DNA of 41,391 bases from CAWBRT01 sp050015355 (GTDB taxonomy: Bacteria > Acidobacteriota > Terriglobia > Terriglobales > Acidobacteriaceae): contig JBEKBO010000024.1 of assembly GCA_050015355.1 (NCBI GenBank), forward strand, positions 1 through 41,391, read 5' to 3'. Position numbers and translations under genes: made by a program. This document shows, piece after piece, positions 7,587 to 16,197 of the stretch (its first letter is position 1; every line of letters begins with the position of its first letter). Under the pieces are notes generated by a model. It was not told the origin of the DNA and made no database searches. It saw only the letters and a list, made by a program, of their open reading frames with translations.

Positions 7587-8608
7587 GCGACGGTCGCATC
7601 ACGCGTGCAGGTGCAATCGACCGGGTTTCCCGGCAGGCGATCCTGCTGCTGGCGCACGGCAGCCCCGATCGCGTGGAAGACATTGCGGAGTATCTGCGGA
7701 ACGTGACCGGTGGACGCCCGCTGCCCGAGCCGATTGTGCGCGAGGTGGAGCATCGTTATCGGCTGATCGGGCGCTCGCCGCTTACCGAGATCACCATGCG
7801 GCAGGCGGAAGGCGTGTCCCGTGTGAGCGGCTTCCCGGTTTACGTGGGAATGCGCAACTGGCGACCCTTCATTGGCGACACGGTGCGCAAGATGGCCGAG
7901 GATGGCGTCACACACGCTGTCGTCATCTGCCTTGCACCGCATAATTCCCGGACCAGCGTGGGGCTTTACGCGCGCGCGCTTCGCGCCACCGCAGCTTCGC
8001 CCCGGCAAGTGCCCGGCGACGACGTTGCCAGCCTGCCATTCACGATTGATTTCGTCGAGAGCTGGCATGATCATCCGCTGCTGATTAAGGCCTTTGCTCA
8101 AAGGCTGCGCGAAGGCTGGCAGCGGGCCTGTGCCGAAGCCGCCGGCAGGGTTCCGGTGATTTTTACAGCCCACAGCGTGCCCCTGCGCACCATCGCCGAA
8201 GGCGACCCCTATGAGGTCCAGACGCGAGAGACAGCCGCGCTGGTCGCCGGCGGTGTTCCGGAGATCGCACAGGGCGAGTGGCGCTTCGCCTTCCAAAGTC
8301 AGGGAATGTCCGGCGGTGAGTGGTTGGGTCCAACGGTCGAGGAGACCATCCTTGGGTTGAAAGCAGACGGCCAAACAGGGGTTTTCGTGCAGCCGATCGG
8401 CTTTGTTTGCGACCATGTCGAGGTCCTCTACGACATTGACATTGCTTTCCGCCGCTTTGCGGAAGAAAAAGGGCTGCGGCTGTGGCGGGCGGAATCTTTG
8501 AATGATTCTCCCGAATTCATTCAGGCGGTGGCAGCGCTTGCCGTCGGGCGCCTGCGGGCTGCTGCCATGGCGTCTGCCGGCAACCCCGGAGGCGGGCAGC
8601 AACCATGA
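7583..8608 (+). CDS. hemH: Ferrochelatase (copro- or protoporphyrin type)
   Basis: Inserts Fe2+ into a porphyrin at the end of haem synthesis. The 341-residue product has LLLAHGSPD at the N-terminus, PVYVGMRNWRPFIGDTV, the catalytic-His motif FTAHSVP, and FAFQSQGMSGGEWLGPTVEETI followed by GFVCDHVEVLYDID with the conserved Glu. The start overlaps the hemE stop (ATGA, 7583-7586), implying translational coupling; the open frame upstream of it belongs to hemE. Together with the HemY-type oxidase downstream it could work either in the protoporphyrin route or in the coproporphyrin route (CpfC). No ChdC or HemN is in the window to decide. Confidence 0.95.
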   Translation: MSDGRITRAGAIDRVSRQAILLLAHGSPDRVEDIAEYLRNVTGGRPLPEPIVREVEHRYRLIGRSPLTEITMRQAEGVSRVSGFPVYVGMRNWRPFIGDTVRKMAEDGVTHAVVICLAPHNSRTSVGLYARALRATAASPRQVPGDDVASLPFTIDFVESWHDHPLLIKAFAQRLREGWQRACAEAAGRVPVIFTAHSVPLRTIAEGDPYEVQTRETAALVAGGVPEIAQGEWRFAFQSQGMSGGEWLGPTVEETILGLKADGQTGVFVQPIGFVCDHVEVLYDIDIAFRRFAEEKGLRLWRAESLNDSPEFIQAVAALAVGRLRAAAMASAGNPGGGQQP

Positions 8609-10035
8609 TGCGAATCGCCATTGTGGGCGCGGGCATCTCCGGTCTGAGCGCGGCGCTGGCACTGGAGAAGGCGCGCGCGCAAGGTGCCGCGCTCGACTAT
8701 GTGCTGTTCGAAAGCGCTCCGCGTGTCGGCGGTTCGATGTTCTCCGAGCGCGTAGACGGATGCCTCGTCGAAGGTGGTCCCGATTCATTTCTGACCGAGA
8801 AACCCTGGGCTGCGATGCTGTGCCAGGAACTGGGGATTGCAGACCGGCTGATCGGCTCCAACGATCATCTGCGAAAGACCTATATCGTTGTTCACAATCG
8901 GCTGATCGCCATGCCCGACGGTTTGCAATTCATGGTGCCGACCAAAATCTTGCCCACGGCCATGTCTCCGTTGTTTTCCTGGGGCACCAAGCTCAGGATG
9001 GCAGGCGAGTTATTGCATCCGCCGCGTCCCATGACCAGCGATGAGACGGTCGCCGAGATGGTCGAGCGCCACTTCGGCGCCGAGGTCGTCGACCGGTTGG
9101 CTGACCCTCTGCTGTCGGGGGTTTATGGCGGCGATGCGGCCAGCCTGAGCGCGCGCGCCGTGCTGCCGCGCTTTGTCGAGATGGAAGAGAAGTATGGCAG
9201 CCTGAGCCGGGCCATGCTGGCGGCTCGCAAGCGCATGAAGGCTGCCTCCCGGCAAGCTCCACCTCGTCCGCTGTTCACTTCCCTCGAAGATGGCATGCAG
9301 CAGTTGGTCGCCGCCATCACCGCGAGGTTGACGACGGCGAACATTCGCACTTCGACCTCCGTGCGCGCGGTTGCCCGCCGCGAGGATCATTGGGAGTTGC
9401 GGACCGAGCAGGGCTCGGAGAGCTTCGAAGGCTTGATATTCGCCACCCCGGCGTGGGCGGCGGGACAGTTGATTTCCCCCGTGGATAAAAGCCTCGGCGC
9501 GGATTTGGCGGCCATTCCTTATAGCTCCTCGATCACCGTGACCATGGGTTATAGCCAGCAGCAGCTTCGCGCGCTGCCGCCGGGCTTCGGATTCCTGGTG
9601 CCGCGCAGCGAGCGCCGCCGCATGCTGGCCTGCACCTTTGTCCACAATAAGTTTCCGCACCGCGCGCCCGAGGGCAAGGGACTGCTGCGCTGCTTTCTTG
9701 GCGGGTCCACGGACGAGGCCGCGCTCGAACTGAACGACGGCGAAGTGGAGAAGATTGTGCGCCAGGAGCTGAAGAGCATCTTGCGGCTCGACACGGAACC
9801 GCGCTTCACTCGCATTTATCGCTGGCGCCGCGCCATGGCCCAGTACAGCGTCGGCCATCTCGATCGCGTCACTCGCATTGAAGCCGCCGCGCAACGGCTT
9901 CCGGGTTTTGCCATCGCCGGAAATTGCTTCCGCGGCATTGGCGTGCCGGACTGCATTCGCACAGGTCAGGAAGCTGCCGCCTTAGTGGCGAAGCTGGCAC
10001 CGGAGCCGCGGCGGGGTCCCCGGCACGCGCCGTAG
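8605..10035 (+). CDS. hemG: HemY/CgoX-type porphyrinogen oxidase
   Basis: FAD-dependent oxidase of copro- or protoporphyrinogen, probably associated with the membrane face. The 476-residue product begins with the Rossmann FAD motif IVGAGISGLSAALALE, then FESAPRVGGSMFSE and EGGPDSFLTEKPWA. The mid region DPLLSGVYGGDAASLSAR is typical of HemY, and the C-terminal FAD contact is PGFAIAGNCFRGIGVPDCI. It starts with ATGATG overlapping the hemH stop. Oddity: the last eight codons (RRGPRHAP) are made of the palindromic repeat at 10013-10035, so the repeat has replaced or extended the normal 3' end. The hemG symbol is positional; by sequence it is the HemY type. Confidence 0.94.
   Translation: MMRIAIVGAGISGLSAALALEKARAQGAALDYVLFESAPRVGGSMFSERVDGCLVEGGPDSFLTEKPWAAMLCQELGIADRLIGSNDHLRKTYIVVHNRLIAMPDGLQFMVPTKILPTAMSPLFSWGTKLRMAGELLHPPRPMTSDETVAEMVERHFGAEVVDRLADPLLSGVYGGDAASLSARAVLPRFVEMEEKYGSLSRAMLAARKRMKAASRQAPPRPLFTSLEDGMQQLVAAITARLTTANIRTSTSVRAVARREDHWELRTEQGSESFEGLIFATPAWAAGQLISPVDKSLGADLAAIPYSSSITVTMGYSQQQLRALPPGFGFLVPRSERRRMLACTFVHNKFPHRAPEGKGLLRCFLGGSTDEAALELNDGEVEKIVRQELKSILRLDTEPRFTRIYRWRRAMAQYSVGHLDRVTRIEAAAQRLPGFAIAGNCFRGIGVPDCIRTGQEAAALVAKLAPEPRRGPRHAP
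10013..10035. repeat. Palindromic repeat at the hemG 3' end (right member of inverted pair)
   Basis: GGGGTCCCCGGCACGCGCCG plus TAG is the reverse complement of 6432-6454 except at the central base. The two copies face each other around the whole hemE-hemH-hemG operon. The right copy encodes the last residues and stop codon of hemG. Confidence 0.65.
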
Positions 10036-10230
10036 CTGCGCGTGTTAGGGCAGACAGCCGGTGCGGTGAGCGGTGGCCACGCAAGGCGAGACTTTTCAGC
10101 CCCCCTACAGGTTCGAGAGCGATTTTCCCCCGGCCGCCTCTTGAGATACTCCGCTCGCAAAACTGGGTCGAGCGAGGCCCGCAGGGGCCTGGGTAGCAGG
10201 CGCGCGAAAGCCGCGAAAAAGGCGCTCCGG

Positions 10231-10239
10231 CGTGGTACA
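10231..10239 (+). promoter_or_regulatory. Putative gyrB extended -10 promoter
   Basis: TGGTACAAT matches the extended -10 form (TGn followed by TACAAT). No -35 is needed for such promoters and none is seen. It would give a leader of about 185 bases that includes the repeat at 10374-10415. Confidence 0.45.
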
Positions 10240-10373
10240 ATAACCATAGGTCGGTTTGCCTCTAAGTGACTGGATTTTAAACTAGATGAGTTGCTTTGCA
10301 GAGCTGGCTGCGAGGAACGGAACCGCCGCAGCCCGGCGATCGCGCCAGGGGCGTTAACCGGCGACCGCGGGCG

Positions 10374-10415
10374 CATCCCAACCGCCGCAACCACGGCGTT
10401 TGTTGGGGACCCCGA
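10374..10415 (+). repeat. Dispersed 42-base repeat, copy B
   Basis: It begins CATCCCAACCGCCGCAACC and ends GGCGTTTGTTGGGGACCCCG plus A. The outer arms CCCAAC and GTTGGG pair perfectly, and GGGGACCCC is a further small palindrome. It lies 16 bases before the gyrB ATG, inside the likely mRNA leader, so its folding could affect gyrB translation. Confidence 0.65.
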
Positions 10416-10431
10416 ATTCGAACGGAGCAGG

Positions 10432-13068
10432 ATGTCTCCCAAGCAGATTTCAACCGCAACTGATGCAGAAAAGAAGAGCCAGAACGTGGACGCCGATCTC
10501 GAAAATCAGAACACCGCGAAGACGAACGGCAATGGCGAGTACAACGCAGACTCCATTAAGGTGCTCGGCGGCATGGAAGCGGTGCGCAAGCGCCCCGCCA
10601 TGTACATCGGTTCCACCGGTGAGTTGGGGCTTCATCACCTGGTGTACGAAGTGGTGGACAACTCGGTCGACGAAGCGCTGGCCGGCTATGCCGACAAGGT
10701 TGAGGTCACGATCCACGACGACAACTCCATCACCGTAGTCGACAATGGCCGCGGCATTCCCGTCGACGAGATGGAAGTCGATGGCGAGCGTCTGCCCGCC
10801 GCGCAAGTGGTGATGACCGTGCTGCATGCGGGCGGCAAATTCGATAGCAACAGCTATAAGGTTTCAGGCGGTCTGCACGGCGTTGGCGTCAGTTGCGTCA
10901 ACGCGCTTTCACATCGACTGGATCTGGAAATCTGGCGCGATGGCTTTACCTGGGAGCAGACGTACTCGAAGGGCGAGCCAACGACCAAGCTCAAAAAGAC
11001 CGGTCCAACCAAGCGGCGTGGCACCTCCGTTACATTTGTTCCTGACCACGAGATTTTTACCGCCACCGAGTACAACCAGGACACGCTGGCGCAGCGCCTG
11101 CGTGAGCTGGCCTTCCTCAACAAGGGACTGACGATCACGCTCACCGACGAGCGCACCACCGATCCGAAGACCGGCGAACCCAAGCGCTCCGAGTTCAAGT
11201 ACAACGGCGGCATCGCCGAGTTCGTCAAGCACTTGAACCGCGGCAAGAACGTGCTGCACGAGAAGCCTATCTACATGGAAGCCGAACGTGACGGCGTTAC
11301 CATGGAGATCGCGCTCCAGTACAACGACGGTTACTCGGATAGCGTCTTCAGCTTCGCCAACAACATCAACACCGTCGATGGCGGGTCGCATCTGTCCGGC
11401 TTCCGCACGGCTCTGACGCGCACCATCAACTACGCCGGTCAACAAATGGCGCTCTTCAAGGACGTGAAGGAAAACCTCTCCGGTGATGACGTGCGCGAAG
11501 GCCTGGTGGCGGTGATCTCGGTCAAGCTGTCGCAGCCGCAGTTCGAAGGACAGACCAAGGGCAAGCTCAACTCCGACATTGCGGGTACCGTGCAGGCGTT
11601 TCTTAACGAACGCCTCGGCGCTTTCTTCGAGCAGAACCCGCCGGTTGCCCGCAAGATCATCAACAAGGCGATTGAGGCGGCGCGGGCGCGTGAGGCAGCG
11701 CGCAAGGCACGCGATCTTACCCGCCGCAAGGGCGCGCTCGACGGCGGAGGTCTGCCCGGCAAGCTGGCCGACTGTTCCGAACGCCAGCCGGAGCGTTGTG
11801 AAGTTTATCTGGTCGAGGGAGAAAGCGCCGGCGGCACCGCCAAGCAGGGACGCGACCGCCGCTTTCAGGCAATCCTGCCGCTGAAGGGAAAAATCCTGAA
11901 CGTCGAGAAGGCGCGCTACGACAAGATGCTCGGTCACGAGGAAATCCGCGCCATGATCACCGCGCTCGGCACGGGCATCGGCAAGGACGATTTCGACATC
12001 TCCAAGTTGCGTTACGGCAAGGTCATCCTGATGACCGATGCTGACGTAGACGGATCGCACATCCGTACCCTGCTGCTCACATTTTTCTTCCGCCACATGA
12101 AGCAACTGGTCGAAAAGGGGCACATCTACATTGCCCAGCCGCCGCTGTATCGCATCAAGAAGGGAAAATTCGAGCAATACATTAAGAACGATCCCGAGTT
12201 CGTCAAAGTGATGGTGAAGCGCGCTTCCGATGGCATGCTGGTGCGATACGGAGAAGGCGCGGCTCGTCTGGAAGGCGCCCAGCTCACGCGCTTCATGACC
12301 ACCCTGAACGAGTACCTGTCGTTTTTCGATAAGGTCAACAAGCGTATTCGCGACGAGCAGATTACCGAACTGCTGCCCAAGCTTCAGATCTTCGCCCAGC
12401 GCGGCGATTTCGAGGGCGAACCGGGCACGCCTCCTCAAAAACTCCAGCAGTTGGAAAAACAGCTTAAGGCCATGCAGAAAGAAAAGGGCCTCAAGGATGT
12501 CAAGCTTGCGTTCGACGAGGAACACGAGCTCTGGTACGTGCGCTTCGTCAACTCGCAGGGCGCCGAGCACCTGCTCAACTGGGGGCTGGCCTCCACGCCG
12601 GAATACCGGCAGATGATCTCCAAGTACAAAAACATCTCCGACTACATGCAGCCGCCGTTTGTCATCGAGTTGCTGGCGAAGGGCAACGGAAGCGCGGAAG
12701 ACGAGTTGAGCGACGCGGAAAAAGCCGACCTGGCGAAGGCCGAGGCTAAGAACGTGCGTCCCGCCAAGCGGCGCGCCGACGATTCCGAGATGGTGGAAAA
12801 GAAAACCGTGCGCGAGCTGTTCGAATACATGCTCAACGAGGGGAAAAAGGAATATATCGTTCAGCGATACAAAGGCTTGGGCGAAATGACCGCCGAACAG
12901 CTCTGGCAAACGACCATGGACCCCGAGCGCCGCACTCTGCTGTCGGTGAAACTCGAGGATATCGCCGAAACCGAAAACATCTTCTCCACCCTGATGGGAG
13001 AAGACGTCGAAGCGCGCCGCAAATTCATCGAAGACAATGCGCTCGACGTGAAAAATCTCGACATCTGA
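10432..13068 (+). CDS. gyrB: DNA gyrase subunit B
   Basis: ATPase subunit of gyrase, which with GyrA introduces negative supercoils. The ATG at 10432 follows GGAGCAGG and gives 878 residues. A polar 38-residue lead precedes the GHKL ATPase region (SIKVLGGMEAVRKRPAMYIG, EVVDNSVDEALAG, DNGRGIPVD, GGLHGVGVSCVNALS). The TOPRIM region has VEGESAGGTAKQGRDRRFQA (usual form EGDSAGG) and the metal site MTDADVDGSHIRTLLL. An insert of roughly 200 residues after TOPRIM resembles in position the extra domain of E. coli GyrB and explains the length. The C-terminal YKGLGEMTAEQLWQTTMDPE is canonical. The gene is not next to gyrA, recF or dnaN. Confidence 0.97.
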   Translation: MSPKQISTATDAEKKSQNVDADLENQNTAKTNGNGEYNADSIKVLGGMEAVRKRPAMYIGSTGELGLHHLVYEVVDNSVDEALAGYADKVEVTIHDDNSITVVDNGRGIPVDEMEVDGERLPAAQVVMTVLHAGGKFDSNSYKVSGGLHGVGVSCVNALSHRLDLEIWRDGFTWEQTYSKGEPTTKLKKTGPTKRRGTSVTFVPDHEIFTATEYNQDTLAQRLRELAFLNKGLTITLTDERTTDPKTGEPKRSEFKYNGGIAEFVKHLNRGKNVLHEKPIYMEAERDGVTMEIALQYNDGYSDSVFSFANNINTVDGGSHLSGFRTALTRTINYAGQQMALFKDVKENLSGDDVREGLVAVISVKLSQPQFEGQTKGKLNSDIAGTVQAFLNERLGAFFEQNPPVARKIINKAIEAARAREAARKARDLTRRKGALDGGGLPGKLADCSERQPERCEVYLVEGESAGGTAKQGRDRRFQAILPLKGKILNVEKARYDKMLGHEEIRAMITALGTGIGKDDFDISKLRYGKVILMTDADVDGSHIRTLLLTFFFRHMKQLVEKGHIYIAQPPLYRIKKGKFEQYIKNDPEFVKVMVKRASDGMLVRYGEGAARLEGAQLTRFMTTLNEYLSFFDKVNKRIRDEQITELLPKLQIFAQRGDFEGEPGTPPQKLQQLEKQLKAMQKEKGLKDVKLAFDEEHELWYVRFVNSQGAEHLLNWGLASTPEYRQMISKYKNISDYMQPPFVIELLAKGNGSAEDELSDAEKADLAKAEAKNVRPAKRRADDSEMVEKKTVRELFEYMLNEGKKEYIVQRYKGLGEMTAEQLWQTTMDPERRTLLSVKLEDIAETENIFSTLMGEDVEARRKFIEDNALDVKNLDI

Positions 13069-13092
13069 TTGCCACCCGGCCGATACTCCCAC

Positions 13093-13113
13093 ATCTGCCA
13101 AAAGCGGGCAGAT
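13093..13113. terminator. Hairpin between convergent gyrB and aminotransferase genes
   Basis: ATCTGCC (13093-13099) pairs with GGCAGAT (13107-13113) around a 7-base loop. It sits between two converging genes and could serve both directions, although no T-run follows. Confidence 0.45.
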
Positions 13114-13160
13114 ATGGGGCACCAGATTCGCGGTCCTTTCATCCCTACCAGCCCCGTCGC

Positions 13161-14540
13161 CTAACTGCGAGCCGATTGGATCGCTGCATCAATGGCACCG
13201 GAAAGCTTGTCAACGAGTTCACCGATCTGCTCTGAAGAAACAATGAACGGTGGCGCAATCAGGACATGATCGCCCTGGCGACCATCGATGGTTCCTCCCA
13301 TGGGATAGCAGCAGAGCCCGCGTGCCATAGCCTCCTTCTTTACCCGGGCATGGAGCTTGAGCGCGGGATCGAACGGAGCCTTGGTGGCGCGATCAAAAAC
13401 CAGTTCGAGTCCCCAGAACAACCCGCGGCCTCGAATATCGCCAACGTGAGGATGATGTTCGAAACGCTTGGCCAGAGCCGCGGCAAGTTCTCTTCCGCGC
13501 GCCCGCACCGCGTCCAGCAGGCGCTCGTCGCGAACGGTTTGCTGCACTGCGAGCGCGGCGGCACAAGCAGTGGCGTGCCCGATATAAGTGTGCCCGTGCT
13601 GGAAAGCGCCGGAGCCAGCCTCGATGGCCTCACCGATTGCCCGACTCGCCAGCATGGCCCCAATCGGCTGATATCCGCCGCCCAGCCCCTTGGCGATGAC
13701 CATAATGTCCGGTCTGACGTCCTCCTGGGTGCACGCGTGCAGCGTTCCCGTGCGTCCCATGCCACACATGACCTCGTCCAAGATCAACAGCACGCCGTAA
13801 CGGTCGCAAATCTGGCGGATGCGTTTGAAGTACCCGCTAACCGCCGCAACGGCCCCCAGCGTCGCGCCGACCACCGGCTCGGCGACAAACGCGGCTACCG
13901 TGTCGGGACCGAGTTCGACCAGTTTGGCCTCAAGTTCGTCGGCGACTCGCTGGCCATACGCTATTTCCGTTTCGCCATCGCACCGGCCGCGATAGGCATA
14001 GCACGGTGCGATATGATGTGCCTCGATCAAGATTGGCGCGAAAGCCTGCCTTCGCCAAGCATTGCCGCCTACCGCCAGCGCTCCCAGTGTGTTGCCGTGA
14101 TAGCTTTGCCGCCGGGCAACGAAACGGCCACGCTGAGGTTGACCAATCTCTACAAAGTACTGGCGGGCTAGCTTCAAGGCCGCCTCAATCGCCTCGGAGC
14201 CGCCTGAGACAAAGTAGACCTTGTCTATGCCCGGCGGCGCATCCTCAATCAGCAACTCGGCCAGGGCTTCCATCGGCTCGGTCGTGAAAAACGAGGTGTG
14301 AGCATATGCCAGGCGTGCGATTTGCTTTTGCATGGCCTCGATGACGCGTGGGTGGCCGTGGCCAAGGCACGAGACGGCTGCACCGCCGGAAGCATCGAGA
14401 TAACGCTTTCCTTCGCTGTCGATGAGGTAACAGCCTTCGCCGCCAATGGCGACAGGCAGCTTGGCCACCCCGGGGCGATACAGTATGTGTGTCCGCGTGG
14501 CGCTGCTTTGTTTGCCGCTCTCAATACCCACTGTTTTCAT
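13161..14540 (-). CDS. Class III (omega) aminotransferase, PLP-dependent
   Basis: Transfers an amino group from a terminal amine or beta/omega-amino acid to a keto acid. The 459-residue product shows DASGGAAVSCLGHGHPRV, the PLP-phosphate motif FVSGGSEAIEAALKLAR, RRQSYHGNTLGAL, the cofactor Asp in LLILDEVMCGMGRTG and the Schiff-base Lys in MVIAKGLGGGYQPIGAML. HGHTYIGHATACAAAL and GDHVLIAPPF follow. The ATG at 14540 is preceded by AAGGAG at about 10 bases; a GTG three codons earlier sits directly on that site. It lies 104 bases downstream of livF on the same strand, so it probably uses the compound imported by the Liv transporter. The substrate cannot be read from sequence. Confidence 0.93.
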   Translation of the reverse strand: MKTVGIESGKQSSATRTHILYRPGVAKLPVAIGGEGCYLIDSEGKRYLDASGGAAVSCLGHGHPRVIEAMQKQIARLAYAHTSFFTTEPMEALAELLIEDAPPGIDKVYFVSGGSEAIEAALKLARQYFVEIGQPQRGRFVARRQSYHGNTLGALAVGGNAWRRQAFAPILIEAHHIAPCYAYRGRCDGETEIAYGQRVADELEAKLVELGPDTVAAFVAEPVVGATLGAVAAVSGYFKRIRQICDRYGVLLILDEVMCGMGRTGTLHACTQEDVRPDIMVIAKGLGGGYQPIGAMLASRAIGEAIEAGSGAFQHGHTYIGHATACAAALAVQQTVRDERLLDAVRARGRELAAALAKRFEHHPHVGDIRGRGLFWGLELVFDRATKAPFDPALKLHARVKKEAMARGLCCYPMGGTIDGRQGDHVLIAPPFIVSSEQIGELVDKLSGAIDAAIQSARS

Positions 14541-14644
14541 CTCCGACACACTCCTTTCGCTCGCTAACGATGCGTCATTCCGGAGGAGAGCCCACCCTAA
14601 AGCCCCGAACTCGCGTAGCGCCTAAACGCCTGCCGCAGCCGCCT

Positions 14645-15406
14645 CTAGTTGCCGCCGGCGTGCAGCCAGCGGGCGACGAGCGCGTCGGTGTCGCCGCCGA
14701 AACTGTCGCGTGGTCCTTGCACGGTGACAGTGCCGTTCTTGACCACGTACACGTAATCTGCAATGGCGAGTGCGCTCTTGATGTCCTGATCCACAAGCAG
14801 AATTGCCTTGTCCAAATCGCGCGCCAACGACTGGATGATCTCATAGATCTCCTCGCTTGTACGAGGCTCGATGCCGGCTGTGGGTTCGTCAATAAGATAG
14901 ACCGGAGGGGCTGTCATCAGGCTGCGGGCGATTTCGACCTGGCGCTGCTGCCCACCGGAGAGCTGGCCTGCGGGCTGATGCCGCTTCTCGCGCGCGATTG
15001 GAAAGCGCTCATAAGCCTCTTCGAGCTTCCGGCGCGCCAATGCCTTGGGCGGCCGTGCGTGCCAGAGCCCGAGTTTGAGATTCGATTCGACCGTCAGGTG
15101 CGGAAACAAGCTTGGCCGCTGCGGCAGATAGGCGACCCCAAGGCCGAGCATGGCGTAGGGCAGGGTACCGGTCACATCCCGGCCGGACAGCAGAACGCGC
15201 CCGCTGTGTGGCTTGAGGAAGCCGAACAGGGCTTTGAGCAGCGTCGACTTGCCGGTACCGTTGGCCCCGACCACGCAGGAAATTCGGCCGGGCCATACCT
15301 TGCAGGACAGGTCGCGCAAAATGTCGATGTCGCGCGTGTAGCCGACGATCAGCTTTTCGGCCGCGAGCAAGGGCGCGCCTTCAACAAAGTTTGCTTCAGT
15401 CCCCAT
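14645..15406 (-). CDS. livF: Branched-chain amino acid ABC transporter ATP-binding protein LivF
   Basis: One of the two ATPases driving the LivHM permease, on the cytoplasmic face. The 253-residue protein has Walker A GANGTGKST, Q-loop region AYLPQRPSLFPHLTV, ABC signature LSGGQQRQVEIAR, Walker B VYLIDEPTAG and the short C-terminal half typical of LivF. The segment after Walker B reads LLVDQDIKSAL, so the H-loop position has Gln, as usual in LivF. It lies 20 bases after livG. Confidence 0.94.
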   Translation of the reverse strand: MGTEANFVEGAPLLAAEKLIVGYTRDIDILRDLSCKVWPGRISCVVGANGTGKSTLLKALFGFLKPHSGRVLLSGRDVTGTLPYAMLGLGVAYLPQRPSLFPHLTVESNLKLGLWHARPPKALARRKLEEAYERFPIAREKRHQPAGQLSGGQQRQVEIARSLMTAPPVYLIDEPTAGIEPRTSEEIYEIIQSLARDLDKAILLVDQDIKSALAIADYVYVVKNGTVTVQGPRDSFGGDTDALVARWLHAGGN

Positions 15407-15426
15407 TACGGCAAGTCCTCCAGCGC

Positions 15427-16197
15427 CTAATCCAGGCTCTCCGCCGATGGTGTCCGCGCCGATCTGCGAGTGCCGGTATAGGCGCGGATCACCGCCGGGT
15501 CCTGCATTACCTCGTCAGAGGCGCCATCGGCGATCTTACGTCCACGCGCCATGACTAGCGTGCGCCGAACCACCGAGCGGACGGCGTCGAGATTATGATC
15601 GACGAGGACGATCGTATAGCCATCGGCATTGAGACTGCGGATATGCTCGATAATCTGCTCCAGCAGCTTTGGATGTACGCCGGCGAAGGGCTCGTCTAGA
15701 AGCAGCAAGCTGGGGCGCAGCATGAACGCCCGTCCGAGCTCGAGCAATTTTTGTTGCCCGCCAGAGAGCGTCCGAGCGAGGGCACGCGCAAGATGTTCCA
15801 AGCGCAGGAAGGCGAGCACCTCGTGGCCCCGGCGCTCGGCTTGTTTGCGGCTGGTTTTGGCGTCGGTCAGGGCGGGCACGATCAGATTCTCCATCACCGT
15901 CATGCGATTGAACAGGCGCGGCACTTGAAAGGTGCGAGCGACCCCGCCGCGGGCGAACGTATAGGCCGGCATGCCAGTCATGTTTGTCCCATCCAGCGTG
16001 ATCGAACCTTTGTCGGGCTTAAGCGCTCCCGCCACTAGATTGATCGTCGTAGTCTTGCCGGAGCCATTCGGGCCAATCAGGCCGACGAGTTCGCCGCGCT
16101 GCAGTTCGACTGACAAATCCTCGACCGCATTGATACCGCCAAAATGCTTGTGGAGTTGGCGCATGGCGAAGTAGGGAGTTTCAGGAGAGGTTGACAT
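15427..16197 (-). CDS. livG: Branched-chain amino acid ABC transporter ATP-binding protein LivG
   Basis: Second ATPase of the Liv-type importer. The 256-residue product has Walker A GPNGSGKTT, signature TLSGGQQKLLELGRAF, Walker B LLLLDEPFAGVHP and H-loop VLVDHNLDAV. GGVARTFQVPRLFNRMTVMENL is the LivG-type Q-loop region. The ATG at 16197 is chosen because it begins the family-like MSTSPETPYFAMRQLHKHFGG; the frame upstream lies inside livM. It overlaps the livM 3' end by 17 bases, indicating one transcript. Confidence 0.94.
   Translation of the reverse strand: MSTSPETPYFAMRQLHKHFGGINAVEDLSVELQRGELVGLIGPNGSGKTTTINLVAGALKPDKGSITLDGTNMTGMPAYTFARGGVARTFQVPRLFNRMTVMENLIVPALTDAKTSRKQAERRGHEVLAFLRLEHLARALARTLSGGQQKLLELGRAFMLRPSLLLLDEPFAGVHPKLLEQIIEHIRSLNADGYTIVLVDHNLDAVRSVVRRTLVMARGRKIADGASDEVMQDPAVIRAYTGTRRSARTPSAESLD

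Larger units (their letters stand above)
10036..10431. other. gyrB upstream region
   Basis: About 400 bases with no gene. It holds a putative extended -10 promoter (10231-10239) and a dispersed repeat copy in the gyrB leader. An open frame in phase with gyrB reaches back to 10291 but does not resemble GyrB. Confidence 0.5.

Noticed and set aside
7241..8788. A 515-codon open frame antisense to hemH and its neighbours
   Set aside because: It is a reverse-strand shadow of well-supported haem genes; the translation has no family features.
10909..13122. A 737-codon open frame antisense to gyrB
   Set aside because: It mirrors gyrB codons in a GC-rich genome, has no domain, and gyrB is certain on the other strand.
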